Source of the DNA: Roseburia intestinalis L1-82
GTDB taxonomy: Bacteria > Bacillota > Clostridia > Lachnospirales > Lachnospiraceae
Length of the DNA stretch: 64,000 nt
NCBI RefSeq assembly: GCF_900537995.1
Contig: NZ_LR027880.1
Coordinates: forward strand, 3,232,001 to 3,296,000
Reading direction: 5' to 3'
Shown: positions 36,326 through 45,757 of the stretch, piece by piece
How the letters are laid out: each line of letters starts with the position of its first letter
Position numbering within the stretch: position 1 is the first letter of the stretch
Notes under the pieces: generated by a model
Databases searched by the model: none
Told to the model about the DNA's origin: nothing
The model's input: only the letters and a program-made list of their open reading frames with translations
Program-made: the position numbers and the translations under genes

Positions 36326-36589
36326 CTATTCCCAATGATTATTTTTGATATAAGCCTTTAAAACTTCTTCGACCAGTTCGTCACGTTCCACTTTCATGAT
36401 CAGGCTTCTTGCATTATTATGACTGGTAATATATGTGGGATCTCCAGACATAATATATCCAACAATCTGATTCACTGGATTATAGCCTTTCTCGCTCAGT
36501 GCACGATACACAATCGTAAGCACGTCACCAACCTTTAACTCCGGCTCTTTCTCCACTCTGAAATATTGTGTATTATTGATATTCTGCAT
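36326..36589 (-). CDS. ireB: IreB-family regulatory phosphoprotein (UPF0297)
   Basis: 87 residues starting [15 protein letters not shown]. In Enterococcus, IreB is the substrate of the Ser/Thr kinase IreK and modulates envelope stress tolerance. The family core [20 protein letters not shown] and [16 protein letters not shown] is intact. The N-terminal Asn-Thr segment contains a Thr (residue 7) at the place where phosphorylation occurs in relatives. The frame extends 25 codons upstream, but the ATG at 36589 matches the family length. Confidence 0.92.
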   Translation of the reverse strand: MQNINNTQYFRVEKEPELKVGDVLTIVYRALSEKGYNPVNQIVGYIMSGDPTYITSHNNARSLIMKVERDELVEEVLKAYIKNNHWE

Positions 36590-36653
36590 ATTTTTCACGC
36601 CCTTATACCTGCTATAAAAAGCATTGCTAGTTTTTATTTTAATATAGTTTGTC

Positions 36654-37961
36654 CTAAAATTCAACCAAAAGATAAATATCGTCTTTTAATTTTCCTTTTA
36701 TCTTTCCTGTCACGAACTGATTTGCCATGTTTTTTTCTGTTTCAAACGCCACTTTGACATACTCTTTTGTGTATCCGGTAAAATATGTTTTTCCATCCAC
36801 CACAAGTTCTTCCTCTAACAGTGCCGTCTTTTCTTTTCCGACATAATAATTCCGGAATTCTTCAGACATTTTCTTTTCCAGTGACAGAAGAATATTGCTT
36901 CTCTCTGTCTTTTTCTGCTCCGGCACCTGATCCGGCATCACCGCCGCCTTCGTACCTTCACGCATCGAATATTTAAAAATGTGCATCTCATAAAAATGTA
37001 TTTTTTTCAGATATTCTTCTGTAATTTTAAACTCTTCTTCCGTCTCTCCCGGAAAACCAACGATCACATCGGTCGTGATCGCAGGATGCGTAAAATATTT
37101 GCGCAGCAGATCACAGCCCGCCTCATATTCTGCCGTATCATATCTGCGGTTCATCCGCTTTAAGACACTGTCACAGCCACTCTGTAAGGACAGATGGAAA
37201 TGCGGACAGATCTTTGTAAGCTCCGATAAACGTTTTGCGAAATCTTCCGTCACGATACGCGGTTCTAAACTTCCAAGACGGATACGCTCGATTCCTTCGA
37301 TCTCATGTACATGTTCGATCAGGGAAAGTAAAGTTTCTCCGGTATCAACTCCATAAGAACTTAAATGGATTCCGGTTAACACCACTTCTTTATATCCGCT
37401 TTTTGCAAGCCCCTTTATCTCGTTTAATACATCTTCCATTTTGCGGCTTCTGACGCGTCCTCTTGCAAACGGAATGATGCAGTAACTGCAGAACTGGTTG
37501 CAGCCATCCTGCACCTTGATAAATGCACGCGTATGCTCTGCCGTTTTCTTTAAATGCAGTTCTTCATACTCCTGTTTTTCGTGATTGATATCAACAATCT
37601 GTGCCTGTTTTGTGTGTTCTTTTTCATACTCATTCAACAGTGTAACCAATTCATGCTTCTGGTTATTTCCGATCACGATATCAATACTTTCATCCACCAA
37701 TGCCTGTGCCTCTTTTGTCTGCACATAACAGCCGGCTCCCACTACAATGGCATCCGGATTCATCTTTTTTGCACGGTGGAACATCTGTCTTGATTTACGG
37801 TCTGCCATATTGGTTACGGAACAGGTATTGATCACATATACGTCTGCAATTTCCGTAAAAGGAACAATCTCATAACCTGCATTTTCAAGGATCTGCTGCA
37901 TAGCTTCCGTCTCATATGCATTTACTTTACACCCCAGATTGTGCAGTGCTGCTTTTTTCAT
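36654..37961 (-). CDS. mtaB: tRNA (t6A37) methylthiotransferase MtaB
   Basis: Radical-SAM enzyme that converts t6A37 to ms2t6A37. An N-terminal UPF0004 domain ([36 protein letters not shown]) supplies three Cys for the auxiliary cluster. The radical-SAM motif [19 protein letters not shown] (about 150) and a C-terminal TRAM domain follow. 435 residues. The GGAGG site precedes the ATG. Its ATG faces the HPr-like gene across a 99-base divergent region. Confidence 0.94.
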   Translation of the reverse strand: MKKAALHNLGCKVNAYETEAMQQILENAGYEIVPFTEIADVYVINTCSVTNMADRKSRQMFHRAKKMNPDAIVVGAGCYVQTKEAQALVDESIDIVIGNNQKHELVTLLNEYEKEHTKQAQIVDINHEKQEYEELHLKKTAEHTRAFIKVQDGCNQFCSYCIIPFARGRVRSRKMEDVLNEIKGLAKSGYKEVVLTGIHLSSYGVDTGETLLSLIEHVHEIEGIERIRLGSLEPRIVTEDFAKRLSELTKICPHFHLSLQSGCDSVLKRMNRRYDTAEYEAGCDLLRKYFTHPAITTDVIVGFPGETEEEFKITEEYLKKIHFYEMHIFKYSMREGTKAAVMPDQVPEQKKTERSNILLSLEKKMSEEFRNYYVGKEKTALLEEELVVDGKTYFTGYTKEYVKVAFETEKNMANQFVTGKIKGKLKDDIYLLVEF

Positions 37962-38060
37962 TTTTTACCTCCATAATATCTATTTACTTGTTGACTTTTC
38001 CACGGAAAACCATTACTATAAAGATAACTTTAACAGCTAATTTTAAGGAGGTTTTTCATC

Positions 38061-38291
38061 ATGAAAACAGTACAGATTTCTTTAAATTCTATCGACAAAG
38101 TGAAATCATTTGTCAATGCGATCACACAGTATGAGTATGATTTCGATTTAATCTCCGGTAGATACGTTATCGACGCAAAATCCATCATGGGTATCTTCAG
38201 CTTAGACTTATCCAAACCGATCGATTTAGCAATCCATGCTGAAGCTAATGTTGATGAGATTATGGAAACATTAAAACCATACTTAATCTAA
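38061..38291 (+). CDS. HPr-fold protein without the catalytic histidine (Crh-like)
   Basis: 76-residue protein with the HPr fold pattern. The segment DAKSIMGIFSLDLSKPIDL (38-56) matches the Ser-46 region of HPr (KSIMG), with Ser41 in the HPrK phosphorylation position. The N-terminal active-site loop, GxHARP in HPr, reads SIDKVKSF here and has no His or Arg. It therefore cannot carry PTS phosphate but might be a Ser-phosphorylated regulator, as Crh is in Bacillus. An excellent AAGGAGG site precedes the ATG, and a strong terminator follows at 38341. A single-gene unit. Confidence 0.82.
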   Translation: MKTVQISLNSIDKVKSFVNAITQYEYDFDLISGRYVIDAKSIMGIFSLDLSKPIDLAIHAEANVDEIMETLKPYLI

Positions 38292-38340
38292 TCACAGATC
38301 AGATGTCATACCATTTACGGTGTCACATAGATGGAACATA

Positions 38341-38369
38341 AACCACAGGTTATATACCTGTGGTTTTTT
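38341..38369 (+). terminator. Rho-independent terminator after the HPr-like gene
   Basis: Perfect stem AACCACAGGT (38341-38350) / ACCTGTGGTT (38356-38365) with a five-base loop and a T-run to 38369, about 50 bases after the stop. On the other strand the stem is preceded by A-rich bases and may also help end the thiI transcript. Confidence 0.88.
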
Positions 38370-38462
38370 GTTGTCCTTTTATTGTGGTGCCCTGATCAAA
38401 AGATGTATCGAAAAATAAACTGCCTGCATTTCTGACACATCTTTCGCCCCGGAACCCGTTTT

Positions 38463-39644
38463 CTACGCTTCGATATGGATCACTTCGACCGTATCAATCG
38501 CTTTCTGCATCAATTCATCGATCTTCTCAGAAAGTTTCTTCTCATCATTATGAATCACATTCAGGCTCGGTTTTGTGACCGGATGTTTTGCAACGAAAAT
38601 GGTACAGCAGTCCTCAAACGGAAGGATCGATGTCTCATATGCATCGATCTTCTCAGAGATCTCAACAATCTCCTGCTTGTCAAAACCAATTAACGGACGG
38701 TATACCGGCATCGTGCAGACCTCATTTGTCGCTGCAAGCGACTGCATAGTCTGGCTTGCCACCTGACCGATACTTTCTCCTGTGATCAGACCCAGACATT
38801 TATTTTCTTTTGCAAAATGCTCTGCTAACTTCATCATATAACGGCGCATAATGATCGTTAACTCCTCATGCGGACACTGCTCGTAGATATAAAGCTGGAT
38901 ATCCGTAAAGTTGACAACATGCAAGTTGATCGGTCCGGAATATTTTGCAACGATCTTTGCAAGATCCACAACCTTCTGTTTTGCACGCTCTGAGGTATAA
39001 GGCGGTGCATGGAAATAAGTCGCATCGATCGTCACGCCGCGTTTCGCGATCATATAACCTGCAACCGGGCTGTCAATTCCACCGGAAAGCAGTAACATTG
39101 CCTTTCCGTTTGTGCCGACCGGCATACCGCCCGGTCCCGGAATAACCGTTGAATATACATTGATCTGATTACGGATCTCCACGTTGATCACAACTTCCGG
39201 TTTGTGCACATCCACGCGTGTCTCAGGGAATGCATTTAAAATGCGCTCTCCAAGCTGTGCATTGATCTCCATGGACTCAAGCGGATAATTTTTGCGCGCT
39301 CTTCTCGCATTTACCTTGAAGGTAAAATGCTTGTCCGGATAAGCCTCATCAATATGATGGATCACTTCTTCTGCTAATTTGTCAAATCCCTCGTCCTCTA
39401 AAATAACAACCGGACAGATTCCGACGATACCAAATACACATTTTAATGCTTCTACCGCCTCGTCGTAATCATATTCGCCATCCATCTCGATATAGATTCT
39501 TCCCTGCTCCTTGCGGATGCGGAAAGTTCCGTCTACTTTCTTTAACGCATGATTCATCTGGCTGACTAATGCATCCTCAAACAGATAACGGTTTTTTCCT
39601 TTGATTGCAATTTCTGCATATTTTATCAAAAATGCTTTGTACAT
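38463..39644 (-). CDS. thiI: tRNA 4-thiouridine synthase ThiI
   Basis: Makes s4U8 in tRNA and can provide thiamine thiazole sulfur. The N-terminal ferredoxin-like and THUMP domains (about 1-165) include YAEIAIKGKNR. The PP-loop ATP-pyrophosphatase domain has LLSGGIDSPVAGYM (about 180). The 393-residue chain ends after the PP-loop domain, so the rhodanese extension of enterobacterial ThiI is absent; this is normal in Firmicutes. A dedicated cysteine desulfurase gene lies 25 bases upstream and can donate sulfur. Confidence 0.94.
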   Translation of the reverse strand: MYKAFLIKYAEIAIKGKNRYLFEDALVSQMNHALKKVDGTFRIRKEQGRIYIEMDGEYDYDEAVEALKCVFGIVGICPVVILEDEGFDKLAEEVIHHIDEAYPDKHFTFKVNARRARKNYPLESMEINAQLGERILNAFPETRVDVHKPEVVINVEIRNQINVYSTVIPGPGGMPVGTNGKAMLLLSGGIDSPVAGYMIAKRGVTIDATYFHAPPYTSERAKQKVVDLAKIVAKYSGPINLHVVNFTDIQLYIYEQCPHEELTIIMRRYMMKLAEHFAKENKCLGLITGESIGQVASQTMQSLAATNEVCTMPVYRPLIGFDKQEIVEISEKIDAYETSILPFEDCCTIFVAKHPVTKPSLNVIHNDEKKLSEKIDELMQKAIDTVEVIHIEA

Positions 39645-39669
39645 ATTTTTTCCCTTTCTATCTTTACGA

Positions 39670-40824
39670 TCAATGTCTGGTAAATTTCCTGCGGAACGGA
39701 ATGATTTCTTTTAACTGTTCGATCGCATAATCAATTTCCGCTTCCGTTGTATTGACACAGAAGCTGAAACGGATCGTTCCCTCTAAATCCGCTTTTTTCA
39801 GTCCGATTCCCTGCAGGGTTTTACTCGGTGCCGGTTTATTTGATGAGCAGGCACTTCCCGCGGAGACATAAATTTCTTTTTCCTCAAGTGAATGCAGCAT
39901 GACTTCGCTCCGCACGCCCTGGATCGTGACGCTTACAATCTGCGGTGCAGAATCCTCACCGGTCTTTCCGTTAATCGTCACACCCTCGATCTTTGTCACT
40001 TCCTCAATAAAGTGCTTTTTCAACGCATACATATGTGCAATCTTTTCATCAAAATTCTCGTAGATCTCCATGGCAGCCTCTCCAAGTGCCGCTGCTCCAG
40101 GAACATTCTCTGTGCCGGAGCGCATGCCTTTCTGCTGTCCGCCGCCGTAAATAATCGGTTTAATCTTTGTTTTGTCTTTGATATATAAAAATCCGGTTCC
40201 CTTTGGCGCATGAATTTTGTGACCGCTGACCGAGAGCAGATCAATCCCAAGTTTTTTCGGACAGATACGGTATTTTCCATATGCCTGAATCGCATCCACA
40301 TGGATGATCGTATTCGGATTCTTTTCTTTTACGATTTTTGCAGCCTCTGCAATCGGTTCTACCGCACCGATCTCATTATTGACCATCATCATGGATACAA
40401 GGATCGTGTCCTCACAGACTGCATCGCGCAGTTCATCCAGTGAGATCTGTCCGTTTTCGTCTACCGTAAGATAAGTCACACGAAAACCCTGTTCTTCTAA
40501 ATATGCCAGCGGTGAAAGCACCGATGCATGCTCGATCGATGTTGTGATAATATGGTTTCCCGCGCGTTTATTTGCAAGCGCCGTTCCAATCAGTGCCATA
40601 TTATTTGATTCTGTACCACCTGAGGTAAAAAGGATTTCTTTTTCATCCGCTTTTAGTGTTTTTGCAATCCGCTCTTTTGCCTCTTTGATATAACGTTCCG
40701 CCACAACTCCCATTGTATGAAGTGACGAAGGATTTCCATAATCCTCCATCAACACTTTTACCATCAGATCTTTCGCACGTTCACTGCAGCGTGTCGTTGC
40801 TGAATTATCCAGATATGCCTGCAT
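39670..40824 (-). CDS. Cysteine desulfurase (NifS/IscS-like, ThiI partner)
   Basis: PLP enzyme that mobilises cysteine sulfur. It begins MQAYLDNSATTR, with SGGTESNNMAL (about 69), HVDAIQAYGK and SVSGHKIHAPKG containing the PLP Lys (about 200). The catalytic Cys loop is SAGSACSSNKPAPSKTL (about 325). About 384 residues from the ATG at 40824, which has AGGAG 7 bases upstream. The nifS-thiI pair is conserved in Firmicutes (NifZ-ThiI in Bacillus), indicating sulfur relay for s4U. Confidence 0.93.
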   Translation of the reverse strand: MQAYLDNSATTRCSERAKDLMVKVLMEDYGNPSSLHTMGVVAERYIKEAKERIAKTLKADEKEILFTSGGTESNNMALIGTALANKRAGNHIITTSIEHASVLSPLAYLEEQGFRVTYLTVDENGQISLDELRDAVCEDTILVSMMMVNNEIGAVEPIAEAAKIVKEKNPNTIIHVDAIQAYGKYRICPKKLGIDLLSVSGHKIHAPKGTGFLYIKDKTKIKPIIYGGGQQKGMRSGTENVPGAAALGEAAMEIYENFDEKIAHMYALKKHFIEEVTKIEGVTINGKTGEDSAPQIVSVTIQGVRSEVMLHSLEEKEIYVSAGSACSSNKPAPSKTLQGIGLKKADLEGTIRFSFCVNTTEAEIDYAIEQLKEIIPFRRKFTRH

Positions 40825-40990
40825 TTTGTTACTCCTGTTCTGCACATTTTTCTCTGTGTGCACAAAACTTTATATATGTTGCATTTTAATCTTCATTTCT
40901 GCGCTATCTCTTCGCACTGTTTTCATTCTGTGTATGTCCGCGCCCATCAATTTTGAAACAAATTCATTCGGCCGCTAAATCACAGTCAGG

Positions 40991-41746
40991 CTAATTTGAT
41001 TTTTCCAGGCACGACGTTTCGATATGATACATCAGGATCGCAAGTGTCGTAAATCCTGCCGTCTCGGTGCGAAGGATACGGCTGCCAAGTGAGATCAGTT
41101 TCATCTCACCTTTTACCGCTTCGATTTCTTCCGGTGCAAAACCGCCCTCCGGTCCGATAAAAATACCGATGGACTCTCCCGGTCTGACCGCCTCTACCGC
41201 CTCTCTCGTTGCCGCCATGCCGCGCTCATTTTCATAGGGAACCAGCTTTTGGTCAAGTTTCATTGCATATGCCACAGCTTCTTTATAGCTCACAGGTTCT
41301 GAAACTTTTGGGATCAGACTGCGCTTTGACTGTTTTGCTGCACTCTCCGCAATGCCTTGCCAGCGTGCTGTCTTTGCCGCCGCCTTTTTTGCATCCAGTT
41401 TCACCACACAGTTTTTCATTGCAACCGGGATGATCTCATACACACCAAGTTCGACCGCCTTTTGGATGATCAGTTCCATCTTGTCATTTTTCGGCAGTCC
41501 CTGAAACAGATAGATCCGGTTCGGCAGTTCGGTTCCGGTCTCGTCTTTTTCTAAAATCGACGCGCGCACAAAGGAATCCTCGATTTCTGCAATTTCACAG
41601 AAATAATTTTCCCTTGCCGGTCCGCTGATGCGGATCTTTTCTCCCGGCTTCATGCGCAGTACATTTTTGATATGATTGACATCACTGCCCTCGATCATCA
41701 CAGAATCTTTCCCGATCTGTCCGCTCTCCACAAAAAACTGATACAT
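40991..41746 (-). CDS. rsmE: 16S rRNA m3U1498 methyltransferase RsmE
   Basis: SPOUT-fold methyltransferase of about 251 residues. It begins MYQFFVESGQIG with a PUA-like N-terminal part (HIKNVLRMKPGEKIRISG). The trefoil-knot region has IGIFIGPEGGFAPEEIEAV and ISLGSRILRTETAGFTTLAIL, the SAM-binding signatures. The start at 41746 matches family length; the upstream extension of the frame lies within the prmA 3' end. It follows prmA by 41 bases, the usual partner. Confidence 0.93.
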   Translation of the reverse strand: MYQFFVESGQIGKDSVMIEGSDVNHIKNVLRMKPGEKIRISGPARENYFCEIAEIEDSFVRASILEKDETGTELPNRIYLFQGLPKNDKMELIIQKAVELGVYEIIPVAMKNCVVKLDAKKAAAKTARWQGIAESAAKQSKRSLIPKVSEPVSYKEAVAYAMKLDQKLVPYENERGMAATREAVEAVRPGESIGIFIGPEGGFAPEEIEAVKGEMKLISLGSRILRTETAGFTTLAILMYHIETSCLEKSN

Positions 41747-41787
41747 TTTTCTAATGCCTTTCTGTTCGTTGCTGCTGATTACGCTGC

Positions 41788-42771
41788 TTATCTCTTCTGT
41801 GCGGTGATATTGACCCACTCACCCTGATGATTGATCTCAACCACGGTAAGACCTGCTTTTTCAATCGCTTCTTTCACCTGATCTTCCTTGAAATCAATGA
41901 TACCTGAAGTGATAAAGTAACCGCCTTTTTTCAGGCGCGCCGGAATGACCGGAGCCATTGGAATAATGACATCTGCAAGAATATTTGCAACAACAATATC
42001 ATACTCCTCTGTACCGACTTTCTCCTGCAGTTCTACGTCGTCGATCAGGTTGCCGACATAAAATATTCCAAGTCTGCTGTCTAAATGGTTAACCTCAAAA
42101 TTCTCATGTGTCGAAGTCATGCAATCCGGGTCAAGGTCAGTTCCAACCACCTCGGATGCACCAAGTTTTAATGCCACGATGGAAAGAATTCCACTTCCGC
42201 AGCCGACATCTAATACTTTCGGTGTTTTATTCTCCGGTGTATATTCCGCATTACCACGGATATATTTTAAAAGCTGGCAGATACACAGCTGCGTTGTTTC
42301 ATGTTTTCCGGTTCCAAAAGAAACACCAGGATCGATCTCAATTAAGAATTTGTCCTTATCTTCCTCTTTTAATTCTTCCCAGGTTGGTTTGATCAAAATA
42401 TCCTCAATGTAAAATGAGCTGAAAAACTTTTTCCAGTTGTTGATCCAGTCAAGGTCTTCCGTCTGGTCAGAGGTGATGACGCCGCTTCCGACATCCACGA
42501 TCTTGCGGAGATCTTCAAGTGCGATTTTGACCTGTTTTAATAATTCCGTGTAGTCCTCTCCATTATCCTCCAAATAAAAGCTGACGTGACTCACACCGTC
42601 ATCCGGTGGAAGTTCCGGCAGAAAGTCGATGAACATATCCGCCTGGTCTTCCTTGGAAAGCGGAATATTGTCTTCAATCTCCACTCCCTCGATCCCTAAA
42701 TCTGCCAGCATGGCACTCATGTAATCTTCCGCTGCAGTTGTCGTTTCTATTGTATATTTATTCCACTTCAT
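41788..42771 (-). CDS. prmA: Ribosomal protein L11 methyltransferase
   Basis: Methylates L11. About 327 residues from MKWNKYTIET (ATG 42771, GGAG 7 bases upstream). The N-terminal substrate domain is followed by DPGVSFGTGKHETTQLC and motif I VLDVGCGSGILSIVALKLGA (about 195-214). VVANILADVI is the post-motif region. The longest in-frame extension has no ribosome binding site. First gene of a prmA-rsmE-nifS-thiI group. Confidence 0.93.
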   Translation of the reverse strand: MKWNKYTIETTTAAEDYMSAMLADLGIEGVEIEDNIPLSKEDQADMFIDFLPELPPDDGVSHVSFYLEDNGEDYTELLKQVKIALEDLRKIVDVGSGVITSDQTEDLDWINNWKKFFSSFYIEDILIKPTWEELKEEDKDKFLIEIDPGVSFGTGKHETTQLCICQLLKYIRGNAEYTPENKTPKVLDVGCGSGILSIVALKLGASEVVGTDLDPDCMTSTHENFEVNHLDSRLGIFYVGNLIDDVELQEKVGTEEYDIVVANILADVIIPMAPVIPARLKKGGYFITSGIIDFKEDQVKEAIEKAGLTVVEINHQGEWVNITAQKR

Positions 42772-43148
42772 ACAAATTCTCCATTTCTGTGCTGCTTCTC
42801 CATGGTTACTATTCAGACACAAGCCTGATATCTGCTGTCAGGCTGTGTGCCATAGAGTATATTTCCGTTTACACATAGCTATTTGGTATGATAACACAAA
42901 ATCGGGGATTTGGCAAAATAAACGTATTTTTTCTTTTGGGGATGGGGATACTGTGGGGTGTTAGGAAAAAGAGGATCAGTAGTTTGTGGCAGTAGCGGTC
43001 CGGGGGTGGTAAATCGCGCAAAGCTGAGAATGGTTTTTCTTATTTTCGTACAACGGAAACAAAACCAGAATCAGCTTTGCGCAATTTACCACTCACTACC
43101 CCCATACACCTTTTGACTCATAACCCCAAAAAAAGGAGGAAACACGCA
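42772..43148. other. 377-base intergenic region between prmA and a small plus-strand gene
   Basis: AT-rich and without an open frame of note. The right half holds a long imperfect hairpin (43007-43091) and the GGAGG site of the following 59-residue gene. The left half should contain the prmA promoter. A TATACT lies at about 42855-42860 on the minus strand, but I found no convincing -35 for it. Confidence 0.5.
43007..43091 (+). repeat. Long imperfect inverted repeat / hairpin leader
   Basis: Arms 43007-43027 and 43071-43091 are complementary over 21 bases with one mismatch (core GCGCAAAGCTGA / TCAGCTTTGCGC). Inside them TGGTTTT pairs with AAAACCA and TTTTCG with CGGAAA, leaving a five-base tip. 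The whole 85 bases can form one long stem. It ends 58 bases before the ATG of a small gene and is not followed by a T-run. It could be an mRNA leader structure or a small palindromic repeat element. Confidence 0.75.
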
Positions 43149-43328
43149 ATGCACTTCGAAAAAGACGATATCCCACCAGGATTTGGAATGCTGTTAGGAC
43201 GAAACGAAAATGCGATGAAATGTTTTTCCGGAATGACAGACACGGAGAAAGAAGATGTGATCAGACAGGCTCAGGCTGCAAGATCTACCGACGATATTGC
43301 TCAAATCATAGAATGCACGCTCCGCTAA
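43149..43328 (+). CDS. Small conserved-looking protein of 59 residues
   Basis: Starts MHFEKDDIPPGFGMLLGRNE with AGGAGG 10 bases upstream, a very strong site. The protein is soluble and helical (ENAMKCFSGMTDTEKEDVIR, QAQAARSTDDIAQIIECTLR). No domain is recognised with certainty. The pattern 'FGM-L--N--AM--F--M---E---V---A' recurs in small Lachnospiraceae proteins as I remember them, function unknown. Preceded by the long hairpin and followed by a terminator-like hairpin shared with the convergent glnQ-like gene. Confidence 0.7.
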   Translation: MHFEKDDIPPGFGMLLGRNENAMKCFSGMTDTEKEDVIRQAQAARSTDDIAQIIECTLR

Positions 43329-43335
43329 TGCCCTG

Positions 43336-43372
43336 TAAAAGTAAAACAACCGGCAGGGATACCCCAGCCGGT
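43336..43372 (-). terminator. Terminator between the small gene and the amino-acid ABC operon
   Basis: ACCGGC (43349-43354) pairs with GCCGGT (43367-43372), with extra GGG/CCC pairing inside. On the minus strand it is followed by TTGTTTTACTTTT, suiting termination after the ATPase gene. Confidence 0.65.
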
Positions 43373-43380
43373 CTATTGGA

Positions 43381-44121
43381 TTACAATACTTTGGATAAAA
43401 ATTCCTGCAGTCGCGGACTCTTCGGATTTGAAAAGATCTCCTGTGGAGTGTTCTCCTCCTGGATAACACCATCATTGATGAACATGACACGGTTTGCAAC
43501 CTCGCGGGCAAATCCCATCTCATGTGTGACGACTACCATGGTCATGCCGTCTGCCGCAAGTTCTTTCATAACGTTAAGTACCTCGCCGACCATCTCCGGA
43601 TCGAGTGCAGATGTCGGTTCATCGAATAAAATGATGTCCGGGTTCATGGCAAGGGAACGCACGATGGCAATACGCTGTTTCTGTCCACCGGAAAGCTGCG
43701 CCGGGTAGGCATCTGCTTTGTCGGCGAGTCCGATGCGTGCTAAGAGGTCTTCCGCCTTTTTCGCAGCTTCCTCTTTGGTCATTTTTCCGAGTTTGACCGG
43801 AGCCAGCATAATATTTTCACGGATAGTCATATTCGGGAACAGATTAAACTGCTGAAATACCATTCCGATTTTTTCACGGACATGATTGATATCCACGGAT
43901 GCGTCTGTCATGTCTGTGCCCTCGAACAATACATGACCACTTGTCGGAACCTCAAGCAGATTTAGAGAACGCAGGAAAGTTGATTTTCCGCAGCCGGATG
44001 GACCGATCAGTGCCAGAACATCTCCTTTTTTGATGGTTGTGGAGATACCTTTTAATACTTCGTGATCTCCATAGGATTTATGCAGATCATTTACCTCAAG
44101 AATGACTGTATTATCGCTCAT
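43381..44121 (-). CDS. Polar amino-acid ABC transporter ATP-binding protein (GlnQ-like)
   Basis: 246-residue ATPase: Walker [10 protein letters not shown] (about 38), [11 protein letters not shown]-loop (about 87), signature LSGGQKQR (about 143), Walker [17 protein letters not shown] (about 164) and [13 protein letters not shown]. This is the canonical PAAT-type subunit. Its start overlaps the end of the substrate-binding/permease gene by 11 bases. With that fused partner, two genes encode the whole importer. Confidence 0.93.
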   Translation of the reverse strand: MSDNTVILEVNDLHKSYGDHEVLKGISTTIKKGDVLALIGPSGCGKSTFLRSLNLLEVPTSGHVLFEGTDMTDASVDINHVREKIGMVFQQFNLFPNMTIRENIMLAPVKLGKMTKEEAAKKAEDLLARIGLADKADAYPAQLSGGQKQRIAIVRSLAMNPDIILFDEPTSALDPEMVGEVLNVMKELAADGMTMVVVTHEMGFAREVANRVMFINDGVIQEENTPQEIFSNPKSPRLQEFLSKVL

Positions 44122-45652
44122 TGCTTCTTAACTTCCTTTCTAACAGATTTACCACTTTGCTCAGTCCCATTACCATGATAAGGTAAATCAGGGCAACTGC
44201 GATCAGCGGCATAAATGCCTCATAAGTTACACTTCGTATGATATCTCCACCTTTGGTCAGATCCATAAGGCCGATGTAGCCACTGATGGACGTCTCTTTT
44301 AAAAGACTGATAAACTCATTGCAGAGTGCCGGCAGGATATTTTTTACCGCCTGCGGCAGGATGATCGACATCATGGTCTGCTTGTAATTAAGACCCAGGC
44401 TTCGTCCGGCTTCAAACTGTCCGATATCCACTGCCATGATTCCGGAACGTACGATCTCAGCAACGTATGCTGCAGAGTTTAAACCGAATGCAATGACTGC
44501 CACAACAATTTTTCCGGTGTCAATACTCTGGAAAATAACATAATAAATGATCAAAAGCTGGATCATGACAGGTGTTCCGCGCACAATGGTCAGATAAAGC
44601 TTACAGAGTGCATTTAAGATAGTCAGCCCACCGTTTCTGTCATGGTTGGTACGGACGATTGCGATCAGAAATCCAAATACAACACCGACTAACAATGCCA
44701 GCACTGTAATCAAAAGTGTATTTCCAAGACCTTTTAACAAGTACACATAGCGGCTGTCTTTTACAAAGTTGTCATAAAATTTCTCACCAAGTCCCACTTT
44801 TTCAGAAGTTACCGTATCATCTTTTACAATGATAACCTGTTTTGATGTCGTATAAGTATCCGTAAAATTAACATTCTTTTTCCGCTCTTCTGTCACGGTA
44901 AAGCCGGCAGCTCCGATATCAACTTTGCCTGTTGAGATTGCCGGAATAATCGAGTCAAACGCCATATCCTCGATCTTTAATTCCATACCAAGTTCATCAC
45001 TGACAGCACGCATGATATCCATATCGATTCCCACGATCTGTCCATCTTCATAGCTCTCATATGGTGGAAACTCTGCATTTGTTCCAACCGTCAGAGTTCC
45101 ATTTTCATGGCTGACATCTTTAGATTCATACGGAAACTTTCCAATCTCATCCTCAGTGCCGATATAATTTTTCTGAATATCTGCGATCGTACCATCTGCT
45201 TCTAATTTTTCCAGAGCACTGTTGACCTTATCTAAAAGCTCTGTATTACTTTTTGCAATTACAAATGCATATTCCTCAAGGGTAAATTCTTCATCTAAGA
45301 TACGGATTCCTGTGTTCTGCTCTACGAACTTAATCGCAGGCTGCTCATCAATGACAACGCAGTCAATCTTTCCCTGTTTTAATGCCTGGATCGCATCCGC
45401 ACCTTTGTTGTAACGCTCCACCACGGTGCCGGAGCCATCGCTCTCGTAATCACTGACATAAATATCTCCTGTAGTACCAAGCTGGACACCGATTCTTTTT
45501 CCCGGCAGATCATCTGCAGAATTCACGGTTTCAGATGTACTTTCCGTGCTCTGTGCCTCATCTGCTGCCATCACTTCATAGCCTGCTGCACCGATCAGTA
45601 TGGTACAGAATAAAAGCATGGCTGCAAGTAAACGTTTACCTGTTTTCTTCAT
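44111..45652 (-). CDS. Amino-acid ABC transporter substrate-binding/permease fusion with permuted binding domain
   Basis: 513 residues: signal peptide (1-30), substrate-binding part (about 45-280), and a PAAT permease domain (about 300-513; [27 protein letters not shown]). In ordinary type 3 binding proteins, a segment like [14 protein letters not shown] comes first and [17 protein letters not shown] later. Here the order is reversed. Residues 46-165 correspond to the usual second half, ending [10 protein letters not shown], and residues 185-278 to the usual first half, ending [11 protein letters not shown]. Together they total one full binding domain. The ATG has an AGGAG site; an extended -10 (TGCTATACT) lies upstream. 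Confidence 0.88.
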   Translation of the reverse strand: MKKTGKRLLAAMLLFCTILIGAAGYEVMAADEAQSTESTSETVNSADDLPGKRIGVQLGTTGDIYVSDYESDGSGTVVERYNKGADAIQALKQGKIDCVVIDEQPAIKFVEQNTGIRILDEEFTLEEYAFVIAKSNTELLDKVNSALEKLEADGTIADIQKNYIGTEDEIGKFPYESKDVSHENGTLTVGTNAEFPPYESYEDGQIVGIDMDIMRAVSDELGMELKIEDMAFDSIIPAISTGKVDIGAAGFTVTEERKKNVNFTDTYTTSKQVIIVKDDTVTSEKVGLGEKFYDNFVKDSRYVYLLKGLGNTLLITVLALLVGVVFGFLIAIVRTNHDRNGGLTILNALCKLYLTIVRGTPVMIQLLIIYYVIFQSIDTGKIVVAVIAFGLNSAAYVAEIVRSGIMAVDIGQFEAGRSLGLNYKQTMMSIILPQAVKNILPALCNEFISLLKETSISGYIGLMDLTKGGDIIRSVTYEAFMPLIAVALIYLIMVMGLSKVVNLLERKLRSNER

Positions 45653-45757
45653 GGTCTTTTTCTCCTCGTTTTCGTGTATAAATATTCATTTTTCTGAGTA
45701 GGTAGTATAGCACACTTTTTTGTCAAAAGAAAGTATTGCCGTATATTTGCTGTATTC

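Noticed and set aside
43007..43091. CRISPR repeat or terminator for the long hairpin
   Set aside because: Only one inverted pair exists with no spacer series, and there is no T-run on either strand.
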